DNA from: Rubrobacteraceae bacterium
Lineage (GTDB): Bacteria > Actinomycetota > Rubrobacteria > Rubrobacterales > Rubrobacteraceae
Length of the DNA: 64,000 nucleotides
Direction: 5' to 3'
Assembly (NCBI GenBank): GCA_030448125.1
Contig: JAUJNO010000001.1
Span: 175,745 to 239,744, forward strand
Below are positions 6,753-15,315 of this stretch, in pieces. The translations under genes and the position numbers were made by a program. The stretch's first letter is position 1, and every line of letters begins with the position of its first letter. The notes below the pieces were generated by a model. That model was not told the origin of the DNA and did no database searches. It saw only the letters and a list, made by a program, of their open reading frames with translations.

Positions 6753-9191
6753 TTGAGCGAGGCAACCGTGAAGAAAGAGTACAACCCGGGGACCATAGAA
6801 CGCCGCTGGCAAGAGAAGTGGTCCGAGAGCGGCCTGTACAAGACTGACGAAGATCCCCAAAAGCCGAAGCACTACGCGCTTACAATGCTTCCATATCCCA
6901 GCGGGGACCTGCACGTCGGCCACTGGTACCCCATGACCCCGTCGGATACCCGGGCGCGCTTTATGCGGATGCAAGGGTATCGAGTTTTCTTCCCAATAGG
7001 CTTCGACGCCTTCGGCCTTCCGGCAGAGAACGCGGCGATAAATCGGGGCATCCACCCGTACAAGTGGACGATGTCGAACATAGAGAACATGCGCGGCCAG
7101 CTCAGGCAGATGGGGACCATGTTCGACTTCGACTCGGAGATCGTCACCTGCCTGCCTGAGTACTACCGCTGGAACCAGTGGTTCTTTTTGAAGTTCCTCG
7201 AGAAGGGCCTCGCGTACCGTAAAGAGGCGCCGGTCGACTGGTGCCCCAAAGACAACACCACGCTCGCTCGCGAGCAGGTAATAGGGCCAGACAGGCGTTG
7301 CGAGCGGTGCGGGACGCCGGTCATCAAGAAAAATCTGCCCCAGTGGCTCTTCAAGATCACCGACTACGCCGATGAGCTCCTGGACTTCTCCAAGATAGAC
7401 TGGCCCGAGCGGGTCGAGACGCTGCAGAGGAACTGGATCGGCCGCTCGACGGGCGCTGAAATAGCGTTCGACGTCCCCGGCTACGGATCGCTGGAGGTTT
7501 TTACGACGCGGCCCGACACGCTGTTTGGGGCGACGTTCTTCGTCGTGGCGCCCGAGCACCCGGCGGTCGAGAAGATAACGACGCCGGAGCAGGCCGACGA
7601 GGTGCGCGCCTACGTCGAGAGCGCGGGCCGGATGAGCGAGATAGACCGCACGGACGTGACGCGCGAGAAGACAGGCGTCTTCACCGGGGCGTACGCGATC
7701 AACCCGGCCAACGCGGAGGAGATCCCGATCTACGCCGCCGACTACGTCCTCCTCGGCTATGGTACCGGCGCCATCATGGCCGTCCCCGCCCACGACGAGC
7801 GCGACTTCGAGTTCGCGAAGAAGTATGGAATACCGATCCGTACCGTCGTCGCCCCGCCCGACTGGAGCGGCGAGGCGCTCGAAGAGGCCTACACCGGCGA
7901 GGGACCGATGGTCAACTCCGACAGGTTCGACGGCATCCCCAACGTCGAAGGAAAGAAGGCCGTAACGGAGTGGCTCGAGGAGCGTGGCGTGGGCCGGGCG
8001 GCGGTCACGTACCGCTTGAGGGACTGGTTGATCTCGCGCCAGCGCTACTGGGGCACCCCTATACCCATCGTCTACTGCCAGCGGGACGGCATGGTACCCG
8101 TTCCGGAGGCGGACTTGCCGGTCCTCCTGCCCGAGGACGCGGAGTTCACCCCGACCGGCGAGTCGCCGCTGAAGCTCGACCCTGACTTCTACAATACGAC
8201 GTGCCCCACCTGCGGCGATCCTGCCACCCGCGAGACGGACACGATGGACACGTTCGTGGACTCGTCGTGGTATCAGTATCGCTACCTCTCGCCGCACTAC
8301 GACGGGGGGCCGTTCGACCCGGAGGAGGGCGAGAAGTGGCTCCCGGTGGACCAGTACACCGGGGGTGTAGAGCACGCGACCATGCACCTGCTCTACACGC
8401 GGTTCTGGACGAAGGTGATGCGCGACCTCGGGCTGGTCGACTTCGACGAGCCGATGACGCGGCTCTTCAATCAGGGCATCATCCTCGGACCGGACGGGGA
8501 GAAGATGAGCAAGAGCCGCGGCAACGTGGTGAACCCGCAGGACTTCGTGGACCGCTACGGCTCCGACGCCTTGCGCTGCTTCCTGATGTTCATCGGTCCA
8601 TGGAACCAGGGCGGGCCATGGGACGGACGCGGCATCGAGGGCATCGCCCGTTTCTTAAGGCGGGCGCACTCGCTCGTCGCTGGCAGCGACTCGTCGGGGA
8701 CGGCCGACCCGGGGGAGCTCGGCCGTCGCACTGCGAGGCTGGTCAAGAAGGTCACCGAGGACCTCCAGGCGTTCCGGTTCAACACGGCGCTCGCGGCCCT
8801 GATGGAGCAAACGAACTACCTTCTGGCCGTCAGGGGCGAGGTGGGGGACGACGAGTGGACGGAGGCGCTCAGGACCTTCGTTCTCGTCCTCGCGCCGTTC
8901 GCGCCGCATCACGCGGAGGATATGTGGGCGCTCATGGGGCTCCCTTACTCGGTACACGAGCAAGCGTGGCCCCCCTGGGACGAGAGGCTTATCGAGGAGG
9001 AGGAGATAACGCTGGTGGTCCAGGTCAACGGTAAGCTGCGCGATCGCATCGAGGCGCCCGCAGACGTCTCGGAGGACCTCGCCAAGGAACTCGCGCTCGC
9101 CAGCGCGAAGGTGCGGCCCCACCTCGAGGGACGTGAGATCCGCAAGAGCGTCTACGTGCCGGGGCGACTGGTCAACTTCGTGGTCGGTTAG
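6753..9191 (+). CDS. leuS: Leucyl-tRNA synthetase
   Basis: LeuRS charges tRNA-Leu. The class I HIGH motif is HVGH at residues 54-57 and KMSKS is at 584-588. Between them is the CP1 editing domain, with the threonine-rich region (TTRPDTLFGATFFVVAPEHP) and the discriminating GTGAIMAVPAHDERDF segment, plus a Cys-containing insert (CERCGT). The C-terminal anticodon-binding domain ends in a normal LeuRS tail (VYVPGRLVNFVVG). The length of 812 residues is typical of bacterial LeuRS. The TTG start at 6753 is supported by AAGGAG six bases upstream. It stands alone behind its own promoter. Confidence 0.97.
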   Translation: MSEATVKKEYNPGTIERRWQEKWSESGLYKTDEDPQKPKHYALTMLPYPSGDLHVGHWYPMTPSDTRARFMRMQGYRVFFPIGFDAFGLPAENAAINRGIHPYKWTMSNIENMRGQLRQMGTMFDFDSEIVTCLPEYYRWNQWFFLKFLEKGLAYRKEAPVDWCPKDNTTLAREQVIGPDRRCERCGTPVIKKNLPQWLFKITDYADELLDFSKIDWPERVETLQRNWIGRSTGAEIAFDVPGYGSLEVFTTRPDTLFGATFFVVAPEHPAVEKITTPEQADEVRAYVESAGRMSEIDRTDVTREKTGVFTGAYAINPANAEEIPIYAADYVLLGYGTGAIMAVPAHDERDFEFAKKYGIPIRTVVAPPDWSGEALEEAYTGEGPMVNSDRFDGIPNVEGKKAVTEWLEERGVGRAAVTYRLRDWLISRQRYWGTPIPIVYCQRDGMVPVPEADLPVLLPEDAEFTPTGESPLKLDPDFYNTTCPTCGDPATRETDTMDTFVDSSWYQYRYLSPHYDGGPFDPEEGEKWLPVDQYTGGVEHATMHLLYTRFWTKVMRDLGLVDFDEPMTRLFNQGIILGPDGEKMSKSRGNVVNPQDFVDRYGSDALRCFLMFIGPWNQGGPWDGRGIEGIARFLRRAHSLVAGSDSSGTADPGELGRRTARLVKKVTEDLQAFRFNTALAALMEQTNYLLAVRGEVGDDEWTEALRTFVLVLAPFAPHHAEDMWALMGLPYSVHEQAWPPWDERLIEEEEITLVVQVNGKLRDRIEAPADVSEDLAKELALASAKVRPHLEGREIRKSVYVPGRLVNFVVG

Positions 9192-9252
9192 CTGCTCTGG
9201 TCAGCTACCAGCCAAAGCCCGAAGAGAGCCGGAAGCTGACCCGGCTGCTAAC

Positions 9253-9822
9253 TCAAGCGTTGCGCGCCTGGCGGTACTCTTCCACTACCTGGGAGAGCTC
9301 TTCCCGGTTGCGCAGGCCGGAGAGCGTCGGGAACGGCATCGTGCCGATCATCAATACACCCAGGACGAGGGCCACCAGCAGGGCGACGAACGGGGGTGCT
9401 CCCAGGGCGGCGAGCAAAGCGAGCAGCACGCCCGCGCCGGGTATAGGACAGCCCACATAGTAGAGACGATTTTTGCAGGTCGAGAACCGGGCCAGGCGCC
9501 ATGCTCCGCACAGGAAGAAGACGAGGCAGGCGGCCACGCCGACTATCGGCAGGGCGTACAGCGAGCTCATGTAGAGCGCGAGCGCGGGGGCGGCGCCGAA
9601 CGAGACCATGTCGGCCAGGGAGTCGAGGTTGGTGCCGAATGCTTCGTCGCCATTATCGCTACGGCGGGCCGCCGCCCCATCGAGCATGTCGAAGACGGCG
9701 GCCAGGGCGATCAGGCCCACCGCCGTGTAATAGTCTCCGCGGAAGATCAAGAGCACGGAGAAGAAGCCGGCCACCAGACTGCCGCTGGTCAGGGCGTTGG
9801 CCAGTGTCACGTACTCTCTCAT
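9253..9822 (-). CDS. pssA: CDP-diacylglycerol-serine O-phosphatidyltransferase
   Basis: PssA makes phosphatidylserine from CDP-diacylglycerol and serine at the membrane. The CDP-alcohol phosphotransferase signature (DG-x2-AR-x-G-x3-D-x3-D) is seen in LDGAAARRSDNG followed by FGTNLDSLADMVSFG. About five to six membrane segments fill its 189 residues, and the length fits the Bacillus-type enzyme. Its start overlaps the psd stop by four bases (ATGA), so it is the last gene of a three-gene minus-strand operon: methyltransferase, psd, pssA. Confidence 0.92.
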   Translation of the reverse strand: MREYVTLANALTSGSLVAGFFSVLLIFRGDYYTAVGLIALAAVFDMLDGAAARRSDNGDEAFGTNLDSLADMVSFGAAPALALYMSSLYALPIVGVAACLVFFLCGAWRLARFSTCKNRLYYVGCPIPGAGVLLALLAALGAPPFVALLVALVLGVLMIGTMPFPTLSGLRNREELSQVVEEYRQARNA

Positions 9823-10475
9823 GAGTTGCTCTCTTCCTTGCGGTAGCGTGCCAGGGGCGTCTGGCCGGCTCGTACCCGGTCTCCCGGGCTCACGAGGGGA
9901 TCGGCTGCCCTTGTGGGGAGGAGCACGTCCGTGCGGGAGCCGAAGTGTATGAGCCCGATCCGCTGCCCCACGGCGACGCTCTCCCCGGTCTCGACCCAGC
10001 GCGAGATCCTGCGGGCGACCATGCCTGCTATCTGCACCACGACCGCGCGTCCTCTGGGTCCGTCTATGGCGATCCGGTTCTGATGGTTCTCCTCTTTGGC
10101 GCCCCCCAGGAACGCCGGAACGAATCTGCCCGCGACCTCCTCCATCTTCGTTACGCTCCCCTCGACCGGGCTGCGGTTCACATGGACGTTGTGGATGGAG
10201 AGGAAAGTGCTGATCCTGAGGGCTTCACCACCTGGGATCCAGTCCTCGTGCGCCTCCTCGACGTCGGTCACAAAGCCGTCCGCCGGCGCGTACACGACGT
10301 CCGACTCCGGCTTCAGGGGTCGCTCCGGGTCCCGGAAGAAGAGCAGGGACGCTCCCGCGGCCCCGAGGCCGGCGAGGCCGCTCCGCCGGCGTCCGGCCAG
10401 GAGCAGCGCCACGCCCAAAGAGAGTGGCGCCAACACGTAGGGACGGGCTGTCAGCCAGCTTCGTTGGGTGATCAT
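9819..10475 (-). CDS. psd: Phosphatidylserine decarboxylase proenzyme
   Basis: Psd converts phosphatidylserine into phosphatidylethanolamine and uses a pyruvoyl group made by self-cleavage. The C-terminal segment GLIHFGSRTDVLLP contains the Gly-Ser cleavage site, and the small-type Psd signatures FFRDPERP, YAPADGFVTDVEE and FLSIHNVHVNRSPVEG are in place. Two hydrophobic segments near the N-terminus anchor it to the membrane. The ATG at 10475 is preferred over an in-frame start at 10511, because it overlaps the upstream methyltransferase stop by four bases and has a GGAG in front. The context gives a complete route from CDP-diacylglycerol to PE. Confidence 0.93.
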   Translation of the reverse strand: MITQRSWLTARPYVLAPLSLGVALLLAGRRRSGLAGLGAAGASLLFFRDPERPLKPESDVVYAPADGFVTDVEEAHEDWIPGGEALRISTFLSIHNVHVNRSPVEGSVTKMEEVAGRFVPAFLGGAKEENHQNRIAIDGPRGRAVVVQIAGMVARRISRWVETGESVAVGQRIGLIHFGSRTDVLLPTRAADPLVSPGDRVRAGQTPLARYRKEESNS

Positions 10476-11059
10476 CGCTCCGGGGCCTCCTGTGGTAGGG
10501 CGGCGCTGCACCGGAAGAGGAACGCCGGGGGGACGTTCAGGGGCGAGACGCGGCGCCGGACCGAGGCAAAGATCCGGCTGAGGTCCCGCTGCACCATGGT
10601 CGAGTACTGGATCGCCACCATGACCCCGTCCGGAGCTAGCACCCGCGTGATCTGCTCGAAGATGTTCCGCTTGACGGGCTCCGGCAAGGACGTGAAGGGT
10701 AGTCCCGAGACGATGACGTCCACCTTGGCGCCGTCTAGATATTTTCCAACGTTCTCCGCCGAGTCGTTGATTATCCGGACCCGCGGATCCTCGAACCTCC
10801 CGTCGAGAGTGGCCACCAGCTCCGGATCCACCTCAAACGCGAGGAAATAGGCCTCGGGGTGCAGACGCGCGACGATCTCCTCGGTGTACACGCCCGTGCC
10901 CGCGCCGAGCTCCACGACGCAACGGGCCCGCGTAAAATTAGCCATGTCCAGCATGTCTCGAACGGCCCGTCTGCTCGTCGGCAGGATCGCCCCGACCTGC
11001 CGGGGATTGGCCAGAAAGGAACGGAAAAAGCGGATTCTTTCGTGTATGTCTCTTTTCAT
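10472..11059 (-). CDS. SAM-dependent methyltransferase, phospholipid N-methyltransferase-like
   Basis: This is a class I methyltransferase of 195 residues with motif I VVELGAGTGVYTEEI and the acidic loop FEVDPEL. The N-terminal segment FFRSFLANPRQVGAILPTSR resembles the membrane-association region of COG3963-type phospholipid N-methyltransferases (PmtA of Rhodobacter/Agrobacterium). It heads the operon with psd and pssA, so its likely substrate is phosphatidylethanolamine, which would yield mono-, di- or trimethylated PE (phosphatidylcholine). A related family, KsgA-like rRNA dimethylases, is less likely given the operon. The start has AGGAGA at a good distance. Substrate is inference; the fold is certain. 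Confidence 0.8.
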   Translation of the reverse strand: MKRDIHERIRFFRSFLANPRQVGAILPTSRRAVRDMLDMANFTRARCVVELGAGTGVYTEEIVARLHPEAYFLAFEVDPELVATLDGRFEDPRVRIINDSAENVGKYLDGAKVDVIVSGLPFTSLPEPVKRNIFEQITRVLAPDGVMVAIQYSTMVQRDLSRIFASVRRRVSPLNVPPAFLFRCSAALPQEAPER

Positions 11060-11295
11060 GCTAAATCTCCTGCGTCCGGCAAAAAGCCCAGCAAAAGAGC
11101 CAGCTACCGGCCCAAAAAAGCCAGTTCGTGATGCAACTCGTCTTCCCTAAAACCATCTGCTCAACCCACCACCTCGCGTAGCGTACACAAAACCGCGTTA
11201 CGTCCTGCTACTTAAGGGCCCCTCTATAACAACTTATGCTCCGCGCGGCAAGTTATACCTATAGTTGACGTTCAATTAGCATACGGGATGCCTGT

Positions 11296-11868
11296 GTGAC
11301 TAAAATACTATCCATGCACACCTATTCGCATGCGGTTTTTACGTGGACGCTGGCCCGGTATCTCGCCCCGAAAGAATCCCATGCTGCCTTGTGGGGTGCA
11401 GCGGGCGCGGCGCTCCCGGACGTACCGACCCTGGCGAAAGCGGCTCATCTGTTGTGGAGACGGCGGGACTCGATAACGAAGGAAGAGTTCAAGGAAGAGT
11501 TCTACGATGCCCTGGATTACTACAAGGAGCCCTCGGGCAAAGTGGATCTCACGCTCCACTCCCTGGCGCCGGTGGGATCGCTGCTCGCACTATATAAGAT
11601 ACTCGAACTGAAACACAAAGATCCTCGCAAGACCCTGCTCGCGTTTCTGCTTGGCTGGGCCGGACACAACCTTATGGACTTCCCGATGCACGCCGGGGAC
11701 GCGCGGCCGCCGCTATGGCCCCTCTACAGGTGGCGATTCAAGAGCCCGATCTCTTACTGGGACCGCAAGTTCTACGCGCTGCCGTGCCTCCTCGTCGAGC
11801 ACGGGGCGATCCTGGCACTCGCGCTGGCGTTTCTGTACCAGAGTTCCCAGGACTCCCCGCGGAAGTAG
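11296..11868 (+). CDS. Membrane protein resembling COG1988/YdjM metal-dependent hydrolases
   Basis: The 190-residue protein has the spaced His/Asp motifs of YdjM/DUF457-type membrane proteins: SHAVFTWTLARY, AAGAALPDVPTLAK, LTLHSLAPVGSLL and LGWAGHNLMDFPMHAGD. Hydrophobic segments alternate with these motifs and a terminal membrane helix closes the protein. These families are predicted zinc-dependent hydrolases with no known substrate. The GTG at 11296 or the in-frame ATG at 11314 may be the start; neither has a strong Shine-Dalgarno. It is not part of an obvious operon. Confidence 0.6.
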   Translation: MTKILSMHTYSHAVFTWTLARYLAPKESHAALWGAAGAALPDVPTLAKAAHLLWRRRDSITKEEFKEEFYDALDYYKEPSGKVDLTLHSLAPVGSLLALYKILELKHKDPRKTLLAFLLGWAGHNLMDFPMHAGDARPPLWPLYRWRFKSPISYWDRKFYALPCLLVEHGAILALALAFLYQSSQDSPRK

Positions 11869-11871
11869 CCG

Positions 11872-12014
11872 TCAGTTGTAAGTAATCAGCTTTCAGCTTC
11901 TCCCCTTTGGGTGCGAATACCGGCGGTACGGCGCGTAACCGACCTGGAGCGTACGGCTACGCCCGCCGGCTTTCGGCTACAAGCAAAAGCCAAAGGACTG
12001 ACAACCGAAAACTG
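11872..12014. repeat. Intergenic CAGTT/AGCTGA-type repeat element
   Basis: The gap is bordered by GTCAGTTGTAAGTAATCAGC on the left and by GGACTGACAACCGAAAACTG on the right, which are approximately complementary. The middle is GC-rich. The same kind of short words recurs in at least six other gaps of this window (see findings). It holds no gene. Confidence 0.5.
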
Positions 12015-12025
12015 ACTGATAGAAG

Positions 12026-12736
12026 CTAATCGCCGCCGAACATGGAGCCTAAGCCGCCGCTGCTCTCGCCGCCGTGGGTGTGTTCGGGGACGGTCGGGCC
12101 TTCAGAGGGCTGTATAAGGACCCAGCCGGGGCCTTCGAAGGCGACCTGGAACGTCTCCCCGCTCCCGCGGCCCAGGAAGGTCTTGAACGAGACGTCGGAG
12201 CGTACGCTGGTGCGTACGCCGCCGCTCCACGCTATCGCGGACTCCGGGTCGGCGAAGGTCGGGGTGTTGGTGTCGAGGAGGACGGGCTCGCCGTGCGAGG
12301 TCACGGCTACCTTGCCGGTACCTTCGAGCACGACGTTGAAGAGGCCGCCGGCGAGACGGCCCGCGCCCTCGACGCGCCGGATGTCCCAGTCTACGTTCCC
12401 CTCGAAGGCGAGGATGGAGTCGCCGTTGACGGTCATGCGCTCGTTGTGGAGATCGATGACCATGATCTTGCGGGCGTCCTGGGCGAGGAACAGGTCGCCG
12501 GTTCCGGTCGCAGACATGAGCTTTACGCCCTCGCCGGTGAGAGCCTTCTTGAAGAAGCGCCCGAGTCCGCCACCCTGGTGCTCGAAACGCACCCCGCCCT
12601 GGTAGGCCACCATCGAACCGAGCTTCGCCTGGATCGAGTCGTTGTCGAGTCTCACCTTCAAAAGCGAGGAGTTCTGCAGCGTGAACCTGCCGGCCGGCGT
12701 TACCTCCCGGAACTGCTCGAGGTTCGTCTCGCTCAC
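12026..12736 (-). CDS. AIM24 family protein
   Basis: The 236-residue protein belongs to the AIM24/TIGR00266 family, a beta-rich fold related to tryptophan RNA-binding attenuator-like proteins. It shows the family pattern of paired strands, such as GSMVAYQGGVRFEHQG, KLMSATGTGDLFLAQDARKI, DSILAFEGNVDW and the GPGWVLIQ strand near the end. The His/Gly/Ser-rich C-terminus is also usual in actinobacterial members. Function is unknown in bacteria. The GTG start at 12736 is preceded by GGGAGGT. It is 36 bp downstream of the EAL gene, on the same strand. Confidence 0.85.
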   Translation of the reverse strand: MSETNLEQFREVTPAGRFTLQNSSLLKVRLDNDSIQAKLGSMVAYQGGVRFEHQGGGLGRFFKKALTGEGVKLMSATGTGDLFLAQDARKIMVIDLHNERMTVNGDSILAFEGNVDWDIRRVEGAGRLAGGLFNVVLEGTGKVAVTSHGEPVLLDTNTPTFADPESAIAWSGGVRTSVRSDVSFKTFLGRGSGETFQVAFEGPGWVLIQPSEGPTVPEHTHGGESSGGLGSMFGGD

Positions 12737-12772
12737 CGCTCTACCTCCCTGTCGGGTTCGTACACCTCGATA

Positions 12773-13936
12773 CTACCCGGGTTCTCGTCCCGAGTCTATG
12801 TATCTTCCTCTACTACGCGTGAGCGGCGCGCCGGTTGCGTGTGCCATCCGAGTCTTCTCACGCGTAGGCGGGGGGAAGGCGGGCCTGGCGAAGAAGTAGC
12901 CCTGCGCGAAGTCAGCGCCGTGGACGGCGAGCCAACGCCACTGCTCCTCGGTCTCGAAGCCTTCGGCGATGACGGCCACGCCGAGGTCTCTGGCGAGCTC
13001 GAGGAGCTTCGAGGCGATCGCGGCGCGGTAAGGGTCCCGGTCCACGTCTTGCAACAGGCCCATGTCGAGCTTGACGAAGTCCGGGCGCAGGGTGGCGAGG
13101 AGGTTCAGGGAGCTGTGACCGGCGCCGAGGTCGTCGAGGGCGATCCTGAAGCCGCTCTCGCGGTAGAAGTCCAGGATGTTCCGCAGGTGCCTGTCGTCTT
13201 TGACCTGCACGCTCTCCGTCACCTCGAAGGCTATCCTGTTGGGGGAGAGGTCGGATTTGCGGATCGCACCCATCGTGCTCATCAGGCAGTACTTCGGGTC
13301 GTAGATGGAGGTGGGGTTGAAGTTGATGAAGATGTTCGCCTCGAGCCCGAGCCCGGAGGCTTCCTCTATGGCCTTCATGCGAGCGGTCTGGTCGAGGTTG
13401 AAGAGGAGCCCTGCGTCACGCGCCGCCCCGAACATAGCCCCCGGGTTCACCAGGGCACCCTCCCCGTCGAGCCCACGCAGGAGGCATTCGTAGGCGAAGA
13501 TCTCGCCCGGGTTCGCCGTCGGGACGATGGGCTGGAAGTGAACGCCCAGCCGGTCCTCGCGCAGCATGTTGAGGAGCCACTCGCCCCTCACACTGCGGCC
13601 GTGAGGGTTGCGAGGTCCTGCATCCGCGGGAGCATGCTCAGGCCAAAGGCCGAGCCCTTCTCGACGAGTACGGCCCTGCAGTCTTTGAGCTCCGCCTCGC
13701 TCAAGCCGTCCAGCAGGAGCTCGCTCAGGCTCCTCAAACCCTCCGGCTCGACCTCCACCGCTACGACGTCGTCGGACGGGTCGCCGAACGGGAGGCCCGG
13801 CTTCCAGAGCAGGCGCCTGAGCGTGCCGCGCGTGTGAGCCAGGGGCGGGGCCACGTACAACACCCCGACCTCCGGCCAACCGGCCGGCAAGCTCTCGCAT
13901 CGGCTGCACTTGCTCCTCCGCTCTCGCCGAAGTCAT
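12773..13936 (-). pseudogene. EAL-domain protein with a shifted N-terminal domain
   Basis: The C-terminal part, from about 13590 down, encodes a normal EAL domain: LGVHFQPIV, then ECL in place of EAL (AYECLLRG), NFNPTSIYD, LDDLGAGHSSL, VKLDMGL and the closing AEGFETEEQW. Upstream, this frame turns into Arg/Gly/Pro-rich nonsense, while the frame at 13588-13890 has normal composition (LYVAPPLAHTRGTLRRLLW ... LSEAELKDCRAVLVEKG). Reading that frame further up gives CSRCESLP, a CxxC motif that fits the family. The ATG at 13936 is back in the EAL frame. So the gene carries a frameshift near 13600 and probably a second one near 13925. It may be decayed or contain sequence errors. EAL enzymes hydrolyse cyclic-di-GMP. 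Confidence 0.7.
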
Positions 13937-13965
13937 TACACTACCGTTATCGGCAAAAACGGCGA

Positions 13966-14001
13966 ACTACTTTAATTTAAAAGCCGGTCAGACAACCGGC
14001 T
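13966..14001 (-). terminator. Intrinsic terminator downstream of csaA
   Basis: On the minus strand, AGCCGGT-TGTCTG-ACCGGCT forms a 7-bp stem (13982-14001) followed by TTTTAAATTAAA. It would end transcripts from the csaA gene. Confidence 0.6.
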
Positions 14002-14104
14002 GGTCAGCAAGAGAACAGGCGACGAAATCTGCTCGCCGAAAAGCTGGTGCTGCCGGGATGCGGAGCGTGCGACGGTTCGCAAGGCGAAAGCTGACGAGCT
14101 GAAA
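14002..14104. repeat. Intergenic repeat-like segment
   Basis: This gap contains further AGCTGA-type words (GGTCAGCAAG, GCGAAAGCTGACGAGCTGAA) and a short inverted pair (GGCGA ... TCGCC). No gene or promoter is evident. Confidence 0.35.
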
Positions 14105-14443
14105 TCAGAACATTCTGCCGCCCAGAGGTACCTCGCGGTCGGGGGCGAGCAGGACCACGGCGCCCGCCTCGTCCGGCACTCCGAGCACCAGCACCTCGCT
14201 CTCGAAGCCAGCGATGCGTCTGGCGGGGAAGTTCACCACCGCCACCACCTGCTTTCCGAGAAGCCCCTCCGGCTCGTAGTGGGCCGTGATCTGGGCGCTG
14301 CTCCTCTTGACCCCTATCTCCGCCCCGAAATCGACCGCGAGCTTTATCGAAGGCTTGCGCGCCTCCGGAAAAGGCTCGGCCTCGACGATCCTTCCGACCC
14401 TGACGTCGACCTTCTCGAAGTCCGCCCAGGAGATCTCCGGCAT
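14105..14443 (-). CDS. csaA: CsaA-type tRNA-binding domain protein
   Basis: CsaA is a small dimeric OB-fold protein of the tRNA-binding (EMAP/TRBP111) family with chaperone-like activity. The whole 112-residue protein is the domain: [15 protein letters not shown], the [14 protein letters not shown] segment, [20 protein letters not shown] and the C-terminal VPLGGRMF typical of CsaA. The Shine-Dalgarno GGGAGGT precedes the ATG. It is a single-gene transcript with its own terminator. Confidence 0.93.
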   Translation of the reverse strand: MPEISWADFEKVDVRVGRIVEAEPFPEARKPSIKLAVDFGAEIGVKRSSAQITAHYEPEGLLGKQVVAVVNFPARRIAGFESEVLVLGVPDEAGAVVLLAPDREVPLGGRMF

Positions 14444-14532
14444 GCTACCTCCCGTCTCGAAAGGTTCCCGGCACGAGTAACGTGGACAGTCTACAGGTCT
14501 GCCCGAGCCGCTACCTGCTCCAAAAGGCGAAG

Positions 14533-14568
14533 CAACGAAAAGAACCGGGGCCCCCGCGGGGGCCCCGG
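14533..14568 (-). terminator. Intrinsic terminator of the 14593-15087 gene
   Basis: A perfect 24-bp palindrome of GC pairs (14545-14568) is followed on the minus strand by TTCTTTTCGTT. It lies just past the stop codon of the minus-strand membrane protein gene. Confidence 0.75.
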
Positions 14569-14592
14569 AAGGATGAACCGTGTCGTGTCAGG

Positions 14593-15087
14593 CTACCGCG
14601 TCTGGCCGATGGGCATGGAGTCGGGGCTGCCCGCCGCCCCTTCCGCGAGGGTCGATACTCCCCCCATCCGGCTCCTCGCTATGGAGATGAAGCTGTAAGC
14701 CAGGACGATGGCGGCGATCATGAGGGGCACGTGGAAGCCATAGTCGATGTACAAGAGGCCCTGTAGGTTGTCCGCCTCGTTGTGGCGGTGCAGGTTGAGG
14801 TGGGGCCACCAGGAGACCATCAGCCAGCCGATGGACAGGTACATGGCGTACGCCCTCGTCCTCGAATCGGGGGATACGCCGCGGATCACGGGCCATCCGA
14901 AGAGCAAGAACGAGATCCCCAGCCCCAGAAGGACGCCGTCCCACAGGGCGAGGAAGATGAAGTAGGGCATCTGCGCGGCGGTGGGCGCGACGCCTCCCTC
15001 GGGGTTGGGCCAGATGACGGGCCCGAGCATCATGGCTGGAACCGCGATGAGGACGGTTATGATCAACACTTTCATCCAGGTCTTCAC
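14593..15087 (-). CDS. Uncharacterised four-helix membrane protein
   Basis: I do not recognise this family. About 164 residues contain four hydrophobic segments: VLIITVLIAVPAMML, FIFLALWDGVLLGLGISFLL, AMYLSIGWLMVSWW and VPLMIAAIVLAYSFI. Between the third and fourth is a His-rich stretch, SWWPHLNLHRHNE, followed by DYGFHVPLM, which could bind a metal or haem. The GTG start at 15087 has GGAAGGAG ten bases upstream; a longer form from ATG 15114 is possible but has no Shine-Dalgarno. Two DosR-like boxes lie about 80-110 bp upstream, so it may respond to oxygen, NO or stress. Confidence 0.65.
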   Translation of the reverse strand: MKTWMKVLIITVLIAVPAMMLGPVIWPNPEGGVAPTAAQMPYFIFLALWDGVLLGLGISFLLFGWPVIRGVSPDSRTRAYAMYLSIGWLMVSWWPHLNLHRHNEADNLQGLLYIDYGFHVPLMIAAIVLAYSFISIARSRMGGVSTLAEGAAGSPDSMPIGQTR

Positions 15088-15163
15088 GATGTACACGCTC
15101 CTTCCGAGCTTCATTTACATGTTTACGAGAAGGACTCTATCCAGCAGCGAAGGAGGTGTACAT

Positions 15164-15200
15164 AGGACAAACGTCCCGGTCGCGTATAGGCATTTGTCCC
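15164..15200 (-). promoter_or_regulatory. Two tandem DosR/NarL-type operator-like boxes
   Basis: On the minus strand, GGGACGTTTGTCC (15177-15165) and GGGACAAATGCC (15200-15189) follow the GGGAC-N4-GTCC pattern bound by DevR/DosR and related response regulators. They are about 24 bp apart, centre to centre, upstream of the minus-strand membrane protein. The assignment to a regulator is inference. Confidence 0.4.
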
Positions 15201-15315
15201 GAATTGCCTAACCGCCGAACCTCGACTCGCCGGCTCGCGGTGCCTCCGGCCTGCCGGACGGAGTTGTACTTTAATACCCGTGGTTTCGTACTTGATATCG
15301 GGAGGTGCGGCAGAG

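Noticed and set aside
6636..8387. 583-codon minus-strand open frame antisense to leuS
   Set aside because: It is out-of-frame noise in GC-rich DNA; the forward frame is a complete leucyl-tRNA synthetase.
12074..13837. 587-codon forward open frame across the AIM24 and EAL genes
   Set aside because: Amino acid composition is atypical and no start signal is present; the minus-strand genes have family motifs.
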